64,000 nucleotides of DNA from Calothrix sp. PCC 7103 (GTDB taxonomy: Bacteria; Cyanobacteriota; Cyanobacteriia; Cyanobacteriales; Nostocaceae): positions 924,904 through 988,903 of the forward strand of contig NZ_KB217478.1 in NCBI RefSeq assembly GCF_000331305.1, read 5' to 3'. This document shows positions 46,733-55,873 of the stretch, piece after piece. Position 1 is the first letter of the stretch. Each line of letters starts with the position of its first letter. A program made the translations under genes and the position numbers. A model generated the notes under the pieces. It was not told the origin of the DNA. It did not search any database and saw only the letters and a program-made list of their open reading frames with translations.

Positions 46733-46981
46733 TTAAAGCATCAAGAGTCTTACGTGTTCCTCAACTTCCTCTACAAATAAGTAGGGGTCAATGCCAAATT
46801 CTGCCAACAGGTCGAAATAATAATTGTCATCGATAAGCCCGGTTGTCCAGTCATTCGCAGCACCGTTGATTATAGTCATACCGCGAATTGTGCTGTTATC
46901 CGCGTCACTATCAACGGATACTGTTAGTAAGTCAGTGATATCTTGAGGGACTAAAAGCCCCCCATTACTTGCTGCGAACAT
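46733..46981 (-). CDS. Hypothetical virion-operon protein
   Basis: 82 residues, acidic (DNTIRG... DLLAEFGIDPYLFVEEVEEH). No motif recognised. One-base overlap with the larger gene upstream. Confidence 0.45.
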   Translation of the reverse strand: MFAASNGGLLVPQDITDLLTVSVDSDADNSTIRGMTIINGAANDWTTGLIDDNYYFDLLAEFGIDPYLFVEEVEEHVRLLML

Positions 46982-47574
46982 TACAGAGCCTCTGGCACAA
47001 ACCGGAACTTAGACGCAAGAGCATTTGCACTACCAGTGAATAGTGCTTTAAATTCTGCCTTTTCTTTGATAGCGGCAATTACAGTGTCCTGGGTGTCACC
47101 GACTAATTTCTTACCGAATACGCCAGTAACACTGTCGTTTTCGTGTCTGTAGTACAAGCGTCCAGTGATGCGTGAAGCTTCTTTAGTCGTAGCAGTACTC
47201 ACGCGCTGGATAATAGTTAATTTAGCGGGTTTAAACTTTTTGACGCCTTCCAATATATTGGGGTTGGTAAGCGCTCCGACTTCTGCTTGTGTAAAAGTAT
47301 ACTCACCCAATATCCCGCGCAGTGTAGATGCTAGTGTTCCACCGCGTCCGGTCTGGGTATCGGCAATTAGTCGGGCAGGGAGGTAAACTAAGGCGCCTGT
47401 AGAAGTGAACGGTACAAGGTAGCCTGGTACTCTATCAGTTTTTACTTTATTAGCTGGTGTGGTAACGGCTGCGTAAGCGGCTTGACGTGCTGCGGTATCT
47501 TTGTTCAACCACAACATATACTTTGCGTGGTCAGCTGCGAGGCGAACGCCACGAGAAATATCTGAATATCCCAT
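46981..47574 (-). CDS. Hypothetical virion protein, major-structural candidate
   Basis: 197 residues. It begins with a helix (SDISRGVRLAADHAKYMLWL), followed by mixed alpha/beta sequence and KKFKPAKLTIIQRVSTATT. No recognised domain. It heads the lower block of the operon behind a gap with a hairpin, so it may be expressed at a high level; a capsid or tail-subunit role is only a guess. Confidence 0.45.
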   Translation of the reverse strand: MGYSDISRGVRLAADHAKYMLWLNKDTAARQAAYAAVTTPANKVKTDRVPGYLVPFTSTGALVYLPARLIADTQTGRGGTLASTLRGILGEYTFTQAEVGALTNPNILEGVKKFKPAKLTIIQRVSTATTKEASRITGRLYYRHENDSVTGVFGKKLVGDTQDTVIAAIKEKAEFKALFTGSANALASKFRFVPEAL

Positions 47575-47635
47575 TTTAATTATTTTTGGTTATTTCTGGT
47601 TTTGCATAAAAGCTTGTAAGCCCTACTGTAACTGA

Positions 47636-47697
47636 GTTTTTAGCGTGGTTTGTTTATCGGAAACATATAATGTTTCCTATAGTTTTTAGCGTGGTTT
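47636..47697. terminator. Hairpin between direct repeats in the structural operon
   Basis: GGAAACAT-ATA-ATGTTTCC (47659-47677) forms a perfect eight-base stem. It is flanked by two exact copies of GTTTTTAGCGTGGTTT (47636 and 47682), the second overlapping the stop codon of the 47696 gene. It could attenuate or process the operon mRNA. Confidence 0.5.
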
Positions 47698-48529
47698 ACA
47701 AATTAACAAGTGGTTTGTACCGATAAGTCGTATCAATGAGGAATACCGGGTTTGGCTCTCCCGGTATCAATGCGTATGCGTACCGAAAACGAACATTTAC
47801 CACACGACGGTAAGCGCGCTTTTTACGAGTTTTACCCATAATTACCTGCGTACCACTCGATAAGCCAATAGTTGATGGTTTTTTTGGGTTATGTACTGTA
47901 ATATTTTGTTCGTTGTATGGCACGTCAATAACATTACATATCCGCTTATAAATATCTATTGCATCTGCTTCGCTATTGGTTAAAATCCTTCTGCCATTAG
48001 AGAATCCATTCTCAGTATCTTTATAGCTAACTGCGACATTCCCCTTTGTTAATATTATTCCTTTCTTTGCATCAACAAATTGCACTTTTATCTCATTCGC
48101 AATTTCTATTAATTTGGTTCGCAAATTAGCTGATGTGTTTTCAAATTTCATTAATCTAACGCTATATTCTGCATCAGCCCTGCTTGTTTCGTTCGGTACT
48201 GATTGTGCGTCCTGACTAAAATAAAACACTATTTTGGGATGCCCGATAACTGGAGGCTCTTGATTCTCTTTGCTTCCATAGAATAAAGTAAGCCCATTTT
48301 TAGAATATCCTAATACGTCATAAAGTAAATTATGGCGTAAGTTTGTCATCTCTGTTGTGTCCTCTTCTGTGTGAGTACACGCCACTCTTAGCTGACTTCT
48401 GCCATCATTTAATGATGGTTCCCAATTGTCTCCTAAGTCTCCAAAAAAACGAGCAACTTCTTTGTTAGCAGACTTTTTAAATACGTCTTGTAAAAACTCT
48501 TTAGGGTTGTAACCTTCTGGTAATGCCAT
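47696..48529 (-). CDS. Hypothetical virion-operon protein
   Basis: 277 residues. Contains LPEGYNPKEFLQDVFKKSAN at the start and a basic C-terminal part (MGKTRKKRAYRRVVNVRFRY). No signal peptide and no recognised domain. It is separated from the 48532 gene by only two bases, so the two are coupled. Confidence 0.5.
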   Translation of the reverse strand: MALPEGYNPKEFLQDVFKKSANKEVARFFGDLGDNWEPSLNDGRSQLRVACTHTEEDTTEMTNLRHNLLYDVLGYSKNGLTLFYGSKENQEPPVIGHPKIVFYFSQDAQSVPNETSRADAEYSVRLMKFENTSANLRTKLIEIANEIKVQFVDAKKGIILTKGNVAVSYKDTENGFSNGRRILTNSEADAIDIYKRICNVIDVPYNEQNITVHNPKKPSTIGLSSGTQVIMGKTRKKRAYRRVVNVRFRYAYALIPGEPNPVFLIDTTYRYKPLVNL

Positions 48530-48531
48530 AA

Positions 48532-51225
48532 TTAATCATTCGCATTAAATATATCATCGGGTAAAATATTTGATATTCTTGAAGCTAATTTAGAAGCTAA
48601 TTCATCCGCTTTAAGCTTTTCTGGTTCAGGTGTTTCGATGCCTTTATTTTCAGGTTTGTTGTCTTCCTTAATAGCTTTAACTAGTTCTGTATTCGCGGTT
48701 TGTAATTCAGTGACAGCATTTATTACGTCAAGGGGTGCTTGCGTGACTTGCTGTATTGTTGATGCACCTTGCTGCAAATTTTCTAAGGTTTGAGATATGC
48801 GATTAAACTTTGGTTGGGGATTCATCCATCCGTAAGCTGTTTCTAGTACTTCCCCACCTTTCTTAAGCGCATTACCTATTTTCCCGGTATAGCTTCCTAT
48901 TAACTCCATCCCAGAAAGAATGGTATTACTAATATTTTGAAATGAGTTTAATACGTTCGTAGTTGCTTGATAGATTCTATTAGCTTTTGCCCATATTTCC
49001 GTCAGTGTCGTGTAGTTTTCAGCACCAACAATACCTTTTACTAAATTTTCAATTGAAGAATTAATAATAGTTCCGAGGTCGAACGCTTGCCCAGAGTCAT
49101 CTTTTAGCCCAATTAAACTAAGTACATTTGAAAATGCACCTAGTAATGTTGTGCCGATTTCTCGGCTCAACATTAAATGATTTTGCACAGTAGCCGCAAA
49201 CGTTAAAACATTTAAAGCTCTGTCTAATTGCAGCCACTTAAAACCATTAATTAATTTACCCGCGATTCCACCGCCTGGTATCTGTGGTCCAAGTTTCGTA
49301 TTTATTACACCTAAAAGAGCTAAATCAACGCCTTGCAATAAAAGGTTTAATTGGTCAAGTTTATTGTTATTATTGGTCGCTTGGTCGAGAATTTTCTGTT
49401 GACAGCTTGAGCATCCATTGGGTGTGGGTGGTGGTGGTGGTGGTTCGGCTTTACGCGGTGGTCCGAAAGGGAATGGCGCAGGAAAACCGGGAGGTTTTGG
49501 CACTGGTGATGGTGAGGGACTTGGGCTAGGACTTGGACTTGGTGATGGTGAGGGACTTGGGCTAGGATTTGGACTTGGTGATGGTGAGGGGCTTGGGCTA
49601 GGACTTGGACTTGGTGATGGGCTAGGGCTAGGACTTGGTGATGGGCTAGGACTTGGGCTAGGGCTAGGGCTAGGACTTGGTGATGGGCTAGGATTTGGAC
49701 TTGGTGATGGGCTTGGGCTAGGGCTAGGACTTGGACTTGGTGATGGGCTAGGATTTGGACTTGGTGATGGGCTTGGGCTAGGGCTAGGACTTGGACTTGG
49801 TGATGGGCTAGGACTTGGTGATGGGCTAGGACTTGGGCTAGGGCTAGGGCTAGGACTTGGTGATGGGCTAGGACTTGGGCTAGGACTTGGACTTGGGCTA
49901 GGGCTAGGACTTGGACTTGGACTTGGTGATGGGCTAGGACTTGGGCTAGGCGGTGGCAACGGCACTGGTATTGGGGAACCATCTGGTTGCTCAAGTCTTA
50001 ACAAGTCAATGCTTGATAAACCATCTGTCTCGTTACCTAGCGTTACCCAGCGTGGCTCTACAGTAAAATCGTTCCAACCTCTGCCATGACATAGTATTTG
50101 AATTAATTTTCCTATCCCTCCAGCCTGAGTTTGATAATCAATTACTCTGTACGCATAAAGTGGACCTCTAAATAAGTAACCATTATTGGGATTAGATGTA
50201 TCTGGAGAAACCCTACCTCTTGCATCTGTGTAATTAAAAGCAAAATAAACTCTATAGTAAGCACCAATCTCTTGTCCGTTAGGAGGTACTTGAGTAATAG
50301 GATTTGATGGTGGTGCTGACGGATTAGACGGCGCGTCAATGCCAGGTGGATGAGGAAAAAGCAAATCAGCGATAAATCCACCAGCCATGCTGCCAACTAA
50401 TCCACCAACAAAAGCGCCAGGTGGACCACCCAACGCACCACCAATAGCACCCCCAAGAATACCCCCAACGACACCACCACCAGCCCCAAACAATGCAGCA
50501 GTTGGGGGCTGTCCTCTTAAGGAGCGAATTGCAAAATCAGCGGCACCACCAATTAAAGGTCCAGCTAAACGCGCTGCGGGAGTTGGTGGAAGACCTGGAG
50601 GTAGAGCGGGTTTTGGTGGTGGGGGTGAAGGTTTCGGCGGTGGGAATCCTGGAAACTTATTAACTGGAGGCGCCTTAACTGCTGTTGGGGCCGTTGCACC
50701 GCCACCATTGCCAGGAGGAGGGGAGGCAGAAGTAGGTCGATTAGCTGTTGGTGTTGGCTTGGGAGGGTTTCCCGCTTTAGGTTTTGGTTGAGTTTTTTCG
50801 CCAGGTGGTTTATATCGATTTAAAGCTTCTCTATCAGCAGCTTGCCTACGTTGTTGTATTGCCTCTTCAGGAGATGGAGTAGGTTTATATTTAGCGTTCC
50901 TTGCCTCTTCTCTAGACTTTCTTATTGCCTCTTCAGCATCTTCTATTAATTGTTGCTTTCTGAGTTTTTGTTTATTTTGGATATCCGCAGTATTTGCGCT
51001 GTAATCTTCATTCCAAAATTCAGCACGGTCTTTAAAAGTTTGTTTGATTGCAGCATCCGCGTCTGCAACCTGTTGAGCTTTATTAGCTAGTTGTTTTTTC
51101 TGAATATCAGCAGAATTTATTTTCTGTTGCTCCCACATTTGAAGCTGCTCGGCATAAGCTTTCTCTTGCGCTGCTTGCTTCAAAAGTTGTTGCATTAAGT
51201 TGCTATTCTGCTCAAAATCAGCCAT
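48532..51225 (-). CDS. Large proline/serine-repeat structural protein
   Basis: 897 residues from ATG 51225, one base after the upstream stop. Domains in order: charged coiled coil (about 1-150); Pro/Ala-rich linker; a glycine-zipper hydrophobic block near 220-300 ([18 protein letters not shown]), which could insert into a membrane; a beta domain (about 310-420); a Ser-Pro dipeptide repeat of about 155 residues (DNA 49500-49965), broken only by rare Asn-Pro; a CSSC pair near 620; and a long helical C-terminus. The layout resembles a virion spike, tape-measure or membrane-penetration protein. An oxygenase of the prolyl-hydroxylase type is encoded 430 bp away. Confidence 0.6.
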   Translation of the reverse strand: MADFEQNSNLMQQLLKQAAQEKAYAEQLQMWEQQKINSADIQKKQLANKAQQVADADAAIKQTFKDRAEFWNEDYSANTADIQNKQKLRKQQLIEDAEEAIRKSREEARNAKYKPTPSPEEAIQQRRQAADREALNRYKPPGEKTQPKPKAGNPPKPTPTANRPTSASPPPGNGGGATAPTAVKAPPVNKFPGFPPPKPSPPPPKPALPPGLPPTPAARLAGPLIGGAADFAIRSLRGQPPTAALFGAGGGVVGGILGGAIGGALGGPPGAFVGGLVGSMAGGFIADLLFPHPPGIDAPSNPSAPPSNPITQVPPNGQEIGAYYRVYFAFNYTDARGRVSPDTSNPNNGYLFRGPLYAYRVIDYQTQAGGIGKLIQILCHGRGWNDFTVEPRWVTLGNETDGLSSIDLLRLEQPDGSPIPVPLPPPSPSPSPSPSPSPSPSPSPSPSPSPSPSPSPSPSPSPSPSPSPSPSPSPSPSPSPSPSPSPSPSPNPSPSPSPSPSPSPSPSPSPNPSPSPSPSPSPSPSPSPSPSPSPSPSPSPSPSPSPSPSPSPNPSPSPSPSPSPSPSPSPSPSPVPKPPGFPAPFPFGPPRKAEPPPPPPTPNGCSSCQQKILDQATNNNNKLDQLNLLLQGVDLALLGVINTKLGPQIPGGGIAGKLINGFKWLQLDRALNVLTFAATVQNHLMLSREIGTTLLGAFSNVLSLIGLKDDSGQAFDLGTIINSSIENLVKGIVGAENYTTLTEIWAKANRIYQATTNVLNSFQNISNTILSGMELIGSYTGKIGNALKKGGEVLETAYGWMNPQPKFNRISQTLENLQQGASTIQQVTQAPLDVINAVTELQTANTELVKAIKEDNKPENKGIETPEPEKLKADELASKLASRISNILPDDIFNAND
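49500..49965. repeat. Ser-Pro coding repeat, G-rich on the plus strand
   Basis: Degenerate 6 bp units (GGACTT / GGGCTA / GGTGAT on the plus strand) encode (Ser-Pro)n on the minus strand. Longer duplicated blocks such as GGGCTAGGATTTGGACTTGG recur at about 49686 and 49746, showing expansion by slippage or unequal exchange. The G-rich strand could form quadruplexes. Long open frames on the other strands here are repeat artefacts. Confidence 0.85.
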
Positions 51226-51226
51226 T

Positions 51227-51526
51227 TTAAGCCTCAAAGATAGATGGAATAGTAACAGTGCTTAATGATTGTGCGTAATTCCACATTCCACCACTTCCGG
51301 TCAAATAATCTTTGCTCATTTCAATAGAGACTCGTCCGAGAAAGCGATATTTCTTATCACTTTCAACATAAAAAACACCCGCTTGAGCCGCTCTTTCTGT
51401 AGAACCAGTACCTTCGATAACCACTAAATCTGAATTGATATAAGAAAGAGCAAGGATTGCCCATGTCGCCAATTCTTCAAGTGAATTAACGTTATCAGGT
51501 AATTGAGTTTTAGCAAAGGCTGTCAT
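51227..51526 (-). CDS. Hypothetical protein at the head of the structural operon
   Basis: 99 residues; TLPD... [20 protein letters not shown] then [20 protein letters not shown]. No family recognised. It is the first gene of the minus-strand cluster, so the operon promoter should lie between 51527 and the divergent oxygenase gene at 51670. Confidence 0.5.
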   Translation of the reverse strand: MTAFAKTQLPDNVNSLEELATWAILALSYINSDLVVIEGTGSTERAAQAGVFYVESDKKYRFLGRVSIEMSKDYLTGSGGMWNYAQSLSTVTIPSIFEA

Positions 51527-51669
51527 TTTTTTACTTTTTAAACATAGTATTAAATAGATTTTTAAGGATTTTGTATTATTTGTAAAGTGCCTGTTTTAGG
51601 TTAAACAGGCACTAGCAACCAAGCATTAAAAAAGTTTAGACTACAGGACAAATAAGACAAGGCAAGGTA

Positions 51670-52266
51670 ATGAGTATAGTTACTTCAAAATATGTATTAA
51701 TTAAAGAGTTTTTAACACAAGAACTAAATGAAGAATTAGTAACATACACACTAAACAATGAATCAAGCTTTGCACAACGATTGATTACTCCCGGTTATCC
51801 GCAACAATACAGCTTTGGAGCATCAAACGGATTTGATTTTTGGAAGTTGCATATTATTGAACAAGTAAAGCTACGCTTGCCCGAAGTACTTAAGATATTT
51901 GATATAGATTTTAATATTGGGGAAATTGAATCCGACGTTAGTGGCTTTCTTGATATGGGATTTTTGGGAAGTCACAACGATACATTCTGTGCAAGTAGCA
52001 GAATACTTACTTTTGTTTACTACTTCAGTAGAGAAGCCTTTAGCGGAGGACAATTAGCTCTATACGATAGTGAGGTTGATTGCTTTCTTCGAGATAAACA
52101 AGCTAGGTCATGCCAGTTAATTAAACCAGTAAACAATTCTTGTGTTATATTCCCGTCGAGATGCTGGCATGAAGTCTTACCAGTCTCATCTGACTTTAAA
52201 ACTTTTCCAAATAACTATTTTAGGGGTGGCAGATTTTCTATTAGTGGATGGATAAACCGCAACTAA
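51670..52266 (+). CDS. 2-oxoglutarate/Fe(II) oxygenase, prolyl-hydroxylase-like
   Basis: 198 residues. The iron site is HND (in GFLGSHNDTFCASS, HxD) plus a distal His in FPSRCWHEVLPV, and the 2-oxoglutarate arginine is in FRGGRFSISGW. The order and spacing match the PKHD/prolyl 4-hydroxylase family; FSGGQLALYD fits the core strand. All ligands are present, so activity is expected. It is divergent from the structural operon with its Ser-Pro-rich protein, making proline hydroxylation of that protein a reasonable hypothesis. The substrate is not known from sequence. Confidence 0.8.
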   Translation: MSIVTSKYVLIKEFLTQELNEELVTYTLNNESSFAQRLITPGYPQQYSFGASNGFDFWKLHIIEQVKLRLPEVLKIFDIDFNIGEIESDVSGFLDMGFLGSHNDTFCASSRILTFVYYFSREAFSGGQLALYDSEVDCFLRDKQARSCQLIKPVNNSCVIFPSRCWHEVLPVSSDFKTFPNNYFRGGRFSISGWINRN

Positions 52267-52458
52267 AAACAAGGAAGAGTAAAAACGTATAAAGAATAGG
52301 TGAAGTACCGCTTCTATGTAAATCCGGTACTTTACGGATGTATTGAAAGTATTGCTAAATATAAGATGTAGCGATTCCACTTAATAGCTATAAAAAAAAG
52401 ATACCGGAATAACCTGTTGCAGAGGTTAATCCGGAATATTATCTCAAATCAAATTTAT

Positions 52459-53040
52459 ATGAAGAATAACCGCTATGGTCAATCCGCGATACTGTCCGAC
52501 GGGGAATATTTTAAAATTCGTCAACAAATCAAAAGTAAAAAGTACCAATTGCTTTTAGATTTAGCTTGGTTCACGGGTGAAAGGTGGGGTGCATTGGTAC
52601 AACTCAAATTTGAGGACGTTTACCTTCCCGACGGAAAACCTTTAGATACTATTACCTTTCGGGCTGTAACTCGCAAGGCATCACCCGACGGAAAACGAAA
52701 AACTAGGCAAGTTCCCACGCACCCAACCCTAAAAAGTTTATTGAGAGATTACAAACCTCTAACGAGCAGCGGGTATTTATTCCCTGCTCAAAATCCTGAA
52801 AACCACATGAATTTAAGACTTGCAGATAAAATCTTGCGCTCTGCCACAGAGCGTGCGGGCTTAGGGGAAAAGGGAATAAGCACCCACAGTACCAGGCGCT
52901 CGTTTATCACCAAGCTACACAGCAAGGGAGTTGACCTTTACACAATCCAACGCATAACAGGACACCAGGACTTAAAAGCCTTGGGAAGATACGTAGAAAT
53001 TGACACTGACAAAATTACTGGCGCCATAGCTCTTATATAA
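52459..53040 (+). CDS. Tyrosine recombinase (integrase)
   Basis: 193 residues from ATG 52459; a TTG at 52417 is an alternative. Catalytic set: Arg in TGERWGALVQL, HSTRRSF (HxxR), His in ITGHQDLKALGRY, and the nucleophile Tyr in GRYVEIDT. It is essentially a catalytic domain with little or no arm-binding or core-binding domain, so shorter than typical phage integrases. It probably integrates the element. Confidence 0.85.
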   Translation: MKNNRYGQSAILSDGEYFKIRQQIKSKKYQLLLDLAWFTGERWGALVQLKFEDVYLPDGKPLDTITFRAVTRKASPDGKRKTRQVPTHPTLKSLLRDYKPLTSSGYLFPAQNPENHMNLRLADKILRSATERAGLGEKGISTHSTRRSFITKLHSKGVDLYTIQRITGHQDLKALGRYVEIDTDKITGAIALI

Positions 53041-53054
53041 AGAATTAAACAAGT

Positions 53055-53612
53055 ATGAATTTACTAAAATTTGCTATTGACTTGGGACATGGAGTTGGAC
53101 AGGACGGCGGAGCTGTTGAAATTATGGCAGAAGAGGACGCAATAAATGAAGTCGGTAAGCGAGTGATTAACAAGCTAAAAATGCTTGGACACTCGGTAAT
53201 TGAAACCCGTCCAAGCAAAGCATCAAGTGTTAGGGATTCATTGAAGCAACGTTGCCAAACCTCTGACAACGCCAAAGTAGATTTTTTTGTATCCCTACAC
53301 GCTAACGCGGCGCCCAATGAGGTAAAAGGTAAAGCAAATGGTACAGAGTGTTACGCAATTAGTGAAGACGGTCGGCAATTAGCGTTTAGGATTTGTAGAG
53401 AAATAGCTGCACTCGGATACTTTAACCGAGGCGTAAAAAACGGCAATCATCTATACGTAGTTAGGGAAACCGAGAAACCGGCGGTACTCATTGAAATGTT
53501 TTTTCTAGACTCTAAAAAAGACTGCTTATTGTACGACCCCGAACACATGGCTAATGCAATAGTGCTTGGATTGTGCGGTAAAACTCCCAATATTGCCGAC
53601 AAAGCGGCATAG
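53055..53612 (+). CDS. N-acetylmuramoyl-L-alanine amidase (endolysin)
   Basis: 185 residues, Amidase_3 fold. Zinc ligands: His in FAIDLGHGVGQDGG, Glu in the MAEEDAINEV helix, His in FFVSLHANAAP; the catalytic Glu is in VLIEMFFLD. There is no signal peptide or wall-binding domain, as for phage endolysins that need a holin. It starts 14 bases after the integrase stop and ends at a strong terminator. Confidence 0.9.
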   Translation: MNLLKFAIDLGHGVGQDGGAVEIMAEEDAINEVGKRVINKLKMLGHSVIETRPSKASSVRDSLKQRCQTSDNAKVDFFVSLHANAAPNEVKGKANGTECYAISEDGRQLAFRICREIAALGYFNRGVKNGNHLYVVRETEKPAVLIEMFFLDSKKDCLLYDPEHMANAIVLGLCGKTPNIADKAA

Positions 53613-53640
53613 TTGATTAGAGAATATCAAACTTATGAAA

Positions 53641-53680
53641 AAGCCGACTCCCCTCCCAGTCGGCTTGTTTATTATTTTCT
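53641..53680. terminator. Bidirectional terminator after the endolysin gene
   Basis: AAGCCGACT, loop CCCCTCCC, AGTCGGCTT, then TGTTTATTATTTT. The complementary strand also ends in a T-run (TTTTTC), so it can serve both the amidase and the convergent 53672 gene. Confidence 0.85.
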
Positions 53681-54637
53681 AGAGTTATTGGACTTCTTTA
53701 CATACTCCACGATTTTTGTAGGTGTTGCACCTGCATCAATTAATTCCAGTACTTCACGGCGCCTCAACTTCCCATTGTTCGATGAAACCGAACCAAGATG
53801 AACCTTGCAAATTTTCCTACCTATCATCCAACAATAACGATAGTAAAAATGTTTTCTATTTCCGCGCTTTACCCAGTATTGTTCAATCCAATGGGTGTTT
53901 TGTTTGTTTTCTGGTTTTTCCTTACCGTATGGGTACTGATTGAAGTTCGTAGATGGTAATTGCTCCCAAAAACTTTCATGTAAAAGAGTGCTTTTTTGAG
54001 GCGCCTCGTCCTCGTCGTTGTCCCCACAGTGTTCGGGAGCAGATTTTAGAGATTGAAATTGCTCCCGAACACTTTCCTGTAATGGAGTGGAGTTTTGCGT
54101 TAAAGCACTCCCCTCAATATCCCCACAGTGTTCGGGAGCAGATTCTAGAGATTCAAGTTGCTCCCGAACAGTTTCGTTGTTTTGTTTTGCTGTCCGTGCT
54201 TGAATTTGTTCGTGCTGTGCTTGAATTTGCTCGTTTTGATAGCGACCATAGATTACAAAATATAGCTCTTCTCGAATATCTACACCCTCAATGTGTTCGG
54301 GAGCAGATTCTAGAGATTCAAGTTGCTCCCGAACACTTTCCTGTAATGGAGTGGAGTTTTGCAATAAAGCACTCCCCTCATTACTCAAAGTGTGTTCGGG
54401 AGCAGATTCTAGAGGTTGAAATTGCTCCCGAACACTTTCCTGTAATGGAGTGGAGTTTTGCAATAAAGCACTCCCCTCATTGTCCCCACAGTGTTCGGGA
54501 GCAGGTTTAACTATTTCATCCCAGTAGGGGTCATGTACTATTTTTGTTCTATAGGTTGGGGCAATATTAAACAATGCTAGCTGTGCATGACACTCATCAA
54601 AATGTCCTGCGCTCCCTTTGTTTTTGGAATTATTCAT
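53672..54637 (-). CDS. Repeat-containing hypothetical protein with basic C-terminal domain
   Basis: 321 residues. The first about 215 consist of four to five copies of a 33-residue unit (SAPEHCGDNEGSALLQNSTP, LQESVREQLE), one interrupted by an EQIQAQHEQIQAR insert. The C-terminal 75 residues (HWIEQYWVKRGNRKHFYYRY then VKKSNNSRK) are basic and aromatic, probably nucleic-acid-binding. The DNA of each unit contains perfect 12 bp hairpins (54030-54503). Function unknown; possibly a replication or partition protein with its own iteron-like sites. Confidence 0.6.
   Translation of the reverse strand: MNNSKNKGSAGHFDECHAQLALFNIAPTYRTKIVHDPYWDEIVKPAPEHCGDNEGSALLQNSTPLQESVREQFQPLESAPEHTLSNEGSALLQNSTPLQESVREQLESLESAPEHIEGVDIREELYFVIYGRYQNEQIQAQHEQIQARTAKQNNETVREQLESLESAPEHCGDIEGSALTQNSTPLQESVREQFQSLKSAPEHCGDNDEDEAPQKSTLLHESFWEQLPSTNFNQYPYGKEKPENKQNTHWIEQYWVKRGNRKHFYYRYCWMIGRKICKVHLGSVSSNNGKLRRREVLELIDAGATPTKIVEYVKKSNNSRK
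54020..54505. repeat. Tandem hairpin repeat, period about 100 bp
   Basis: Arms TGTTCGGGAGCA and TGCTCCCGAACA pair perfectly at 54030/54060, 54129/54159, 54294/54324 and 54393/54423, with a fifth half at 54492. A second stem, GGAGTG...CACTCC, lies between most units. All are in frame within the 53672 gene. A diverged unit precedes at 53955-54025. Confidence 0.85.
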
Positions 54638-54680
54638 ATAACAATCGAAGTTAGGTTTTTATGTTGAATGCCCTCTATGT

Positions 54681-55415
54681 TTAGAGGGTTTTTTGTTGCA
54701 ATGAATCGAGTTCGTTGAACATCGTATCTAAAGACACCCCGCTAATATCATCATAAGGTGTTAATCCAGAGGCTTTGAATACAATTGCTAAGTAATTACG
54801 TCGTGATTCCCAATACCTGTTACGTAGACACTCTCTCATCCAACCTTCAGGGTTTTCGATATGTTTCCTAGCTTGTCTAATTTGAAATAAGACTATTGCA
54901 GCCCTAATCTCCCAGTGAGGACGGCTCAATACTTCAGTCTCCTTAGTATCAAATTCAATACCATTTGATGCCAGCGTCTCTTGATTAAGCTCTAAGTCAG
55001 AATGCTGCTGCTGCATAGAACTGGCGACCGCATTTATATCATTTGATGCCTGCAAAGTGAAACTAGAGTTGCAATGTTGTAACTTTTTTTTCTTAAGTGG
55101 AATTAACCATTCTATTGGTCTTAAAACGACTCGGTATATCTTCCAACAGAATTTTTTCAAGACACCAACCACACCTAAACTCTTAAGTAGTTCAAACATT
55201 TTCTTTAGGTATTGGTGGGTGTATTGTTTACCCCTCCACTTCTCAACCCAAGAGTTAAACTCGCTTAAATCAGGTTCGCATTCCTCTTTTAATTCTGCTT
55301 CCCAAAGTAGCCATTGCCATAATCTCTGTGCAGCATGAGGCACGTTGTTCTCTAGACAGAAGATTTCGTGCTGTTCAGTCCAAAGGTTCTTTTGTTTTGT
55401 TGATGTTTTAGGCAT
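54681..55415 (-). CDS. Replication-initiator-like / winged-helix protein
   Basis: 244 residues from ATG 55415 (MPKTSTKQKNLWTEQHEIFC). The N-terminal part (LWQWLLWEAELKEECE, then YTHQYLKKMFELLKSLGVVG) looks like a helical winged-helix DNA-binding domain. The C-terminal part, after a Gln/Ser linker, has RAAIVLFQIRQARKHIENPE then GWMRECLRNRYW, resembling helical replication-protein segments on cyanobacterial plasmids. Downstream of the iteron-bearing region, it is a good Rep candidate; family assignment is tentative. Confidence 0.5.
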   Translation of the reverse strand: MPKTSTKQKNLWTEQHEIFCLENNVPHAAQRLWQWLLWEAELKEECEPDLSEFNSWVEKWRGKQYTHQYLKKMFELLKSLGVVGVLKKFCWKIYRVVLRPIEWLIPLKKKKLQHCNSSFTLQASNDINAVASSMQQQHSDLELNQETLASNGIEFDTKETEVLSRPHWEIRAAIVLFQIRQARKHIENPEGWMRECLRNRYWESRRNYLAIVFKASGLTPYDDISGVSLDTMFNELDSLQQKTL

Positions 55416-55508
55416 AATAGTGATAAGTTCAAAGAAACAAAAACCATTAAAGCTGCTCCCTTCACATGTACTAGAGATGCTTTTTTGGTTTTTTTTTGCA
55501 ATAAAATA

Positions 55509-55535
55509 AACCGCCACGTCCATTGACCGGCGGTT
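55509..55535 (-). terminator. Terminator overlapping the RHH gene stop
   Basis: On the minus strand AACCGCC, 13-base loop, GGCGGTT then TATTTTATT; the stem includes the stop codon at 55534. Confidence 0.65.
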
Positions 55536-55872
55536 ATAAATCTTGGTTCTCTTCTTCTACTAGCTCATTGCGTAATGATTTTAGCTGAGAGAATTTAGAC
55601 TCAAGTTGTTTTATTTCTTGCTTCTTTGCTTCAATCTGAATTACGCACTCGCTGATAAGCTGGTCAATGACTTTCCCAGTAACAACTTTTGACTTTTCGG
55701 TATAGAGTTTTGTCTCGCTATCGTTTCTATCAACTCGGAGCGACTCAACCCCAATTGAGAGGCTTTCATGTCCAGGTGAGCTATAGCCGTAAGTGTCAGA
55801 GACATATTCACTCTCCCCTTCGGCTCGTCGTAACGCCCGTGCTTTTTCTTCATTATCTAAAGTTGATTCCAT
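55534..55872 (-). CDS. Ribbon-helix-helix regulator with coiled-coil tail, in two overlapping frames
   Basis: Two same-strand frames overlap. Frame one (55641-55853, 70 residues) contains a CopG-like domain, RVNMSLTLTAIAHLDMKASQ then LGLSRSELIETIAR. Frame two (55534-55872, 112 residues) has a nondescript first half but ends in a coiled coil (IQIEAKKQEIKQLESKFSQL). A shift from frame one to frame two near 55690 would give a normal RHH plus coiled-coil protein of about 105 residues. Either a mutation or a programmed shift. Four repeated sites just upstream suggest autoregulation. Confidence 0.6.
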   Translation of the reverse strand: MESTLDNEEKARALRRAEGESEYVSDTYGYSSPGHESLSIGVESLRVDRNDSETKLYTEKSKVVTGKVIDQLISECVIQIEAKKQEIKQLESKFSQLKSLRNELVEEENQDL

Positions 55873-55873
55873 A

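Noticed and set aside
49418-50089. Long plus-strand frame of GLGLGLGD repeats, and a second minus-strand frame of His/Gln/Val repeats (49347-49994)
   Set aside because: Both are out-of-frame readings of the hexanucleotide Ser-Pro repeat; there is no start context and composition is pure repeat. The frame kept is the one continuous with non-repeat domains on both sides.
50387-50791. Pro/Gly-rich plus-strand frame
   Set aside because: Antisense shadow of the glycine-zipper and proline linker of the 48532 gene.
53953-54510. Plus-strand frame with VREQILEIEIAPEHFPV repeats
   Set aside because: Antisense to the repeat gene at 53672. It stays open because the hairpin arms are in phase on both strands. 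The minus-strand frame alone continues into a non-repeat basic domain.
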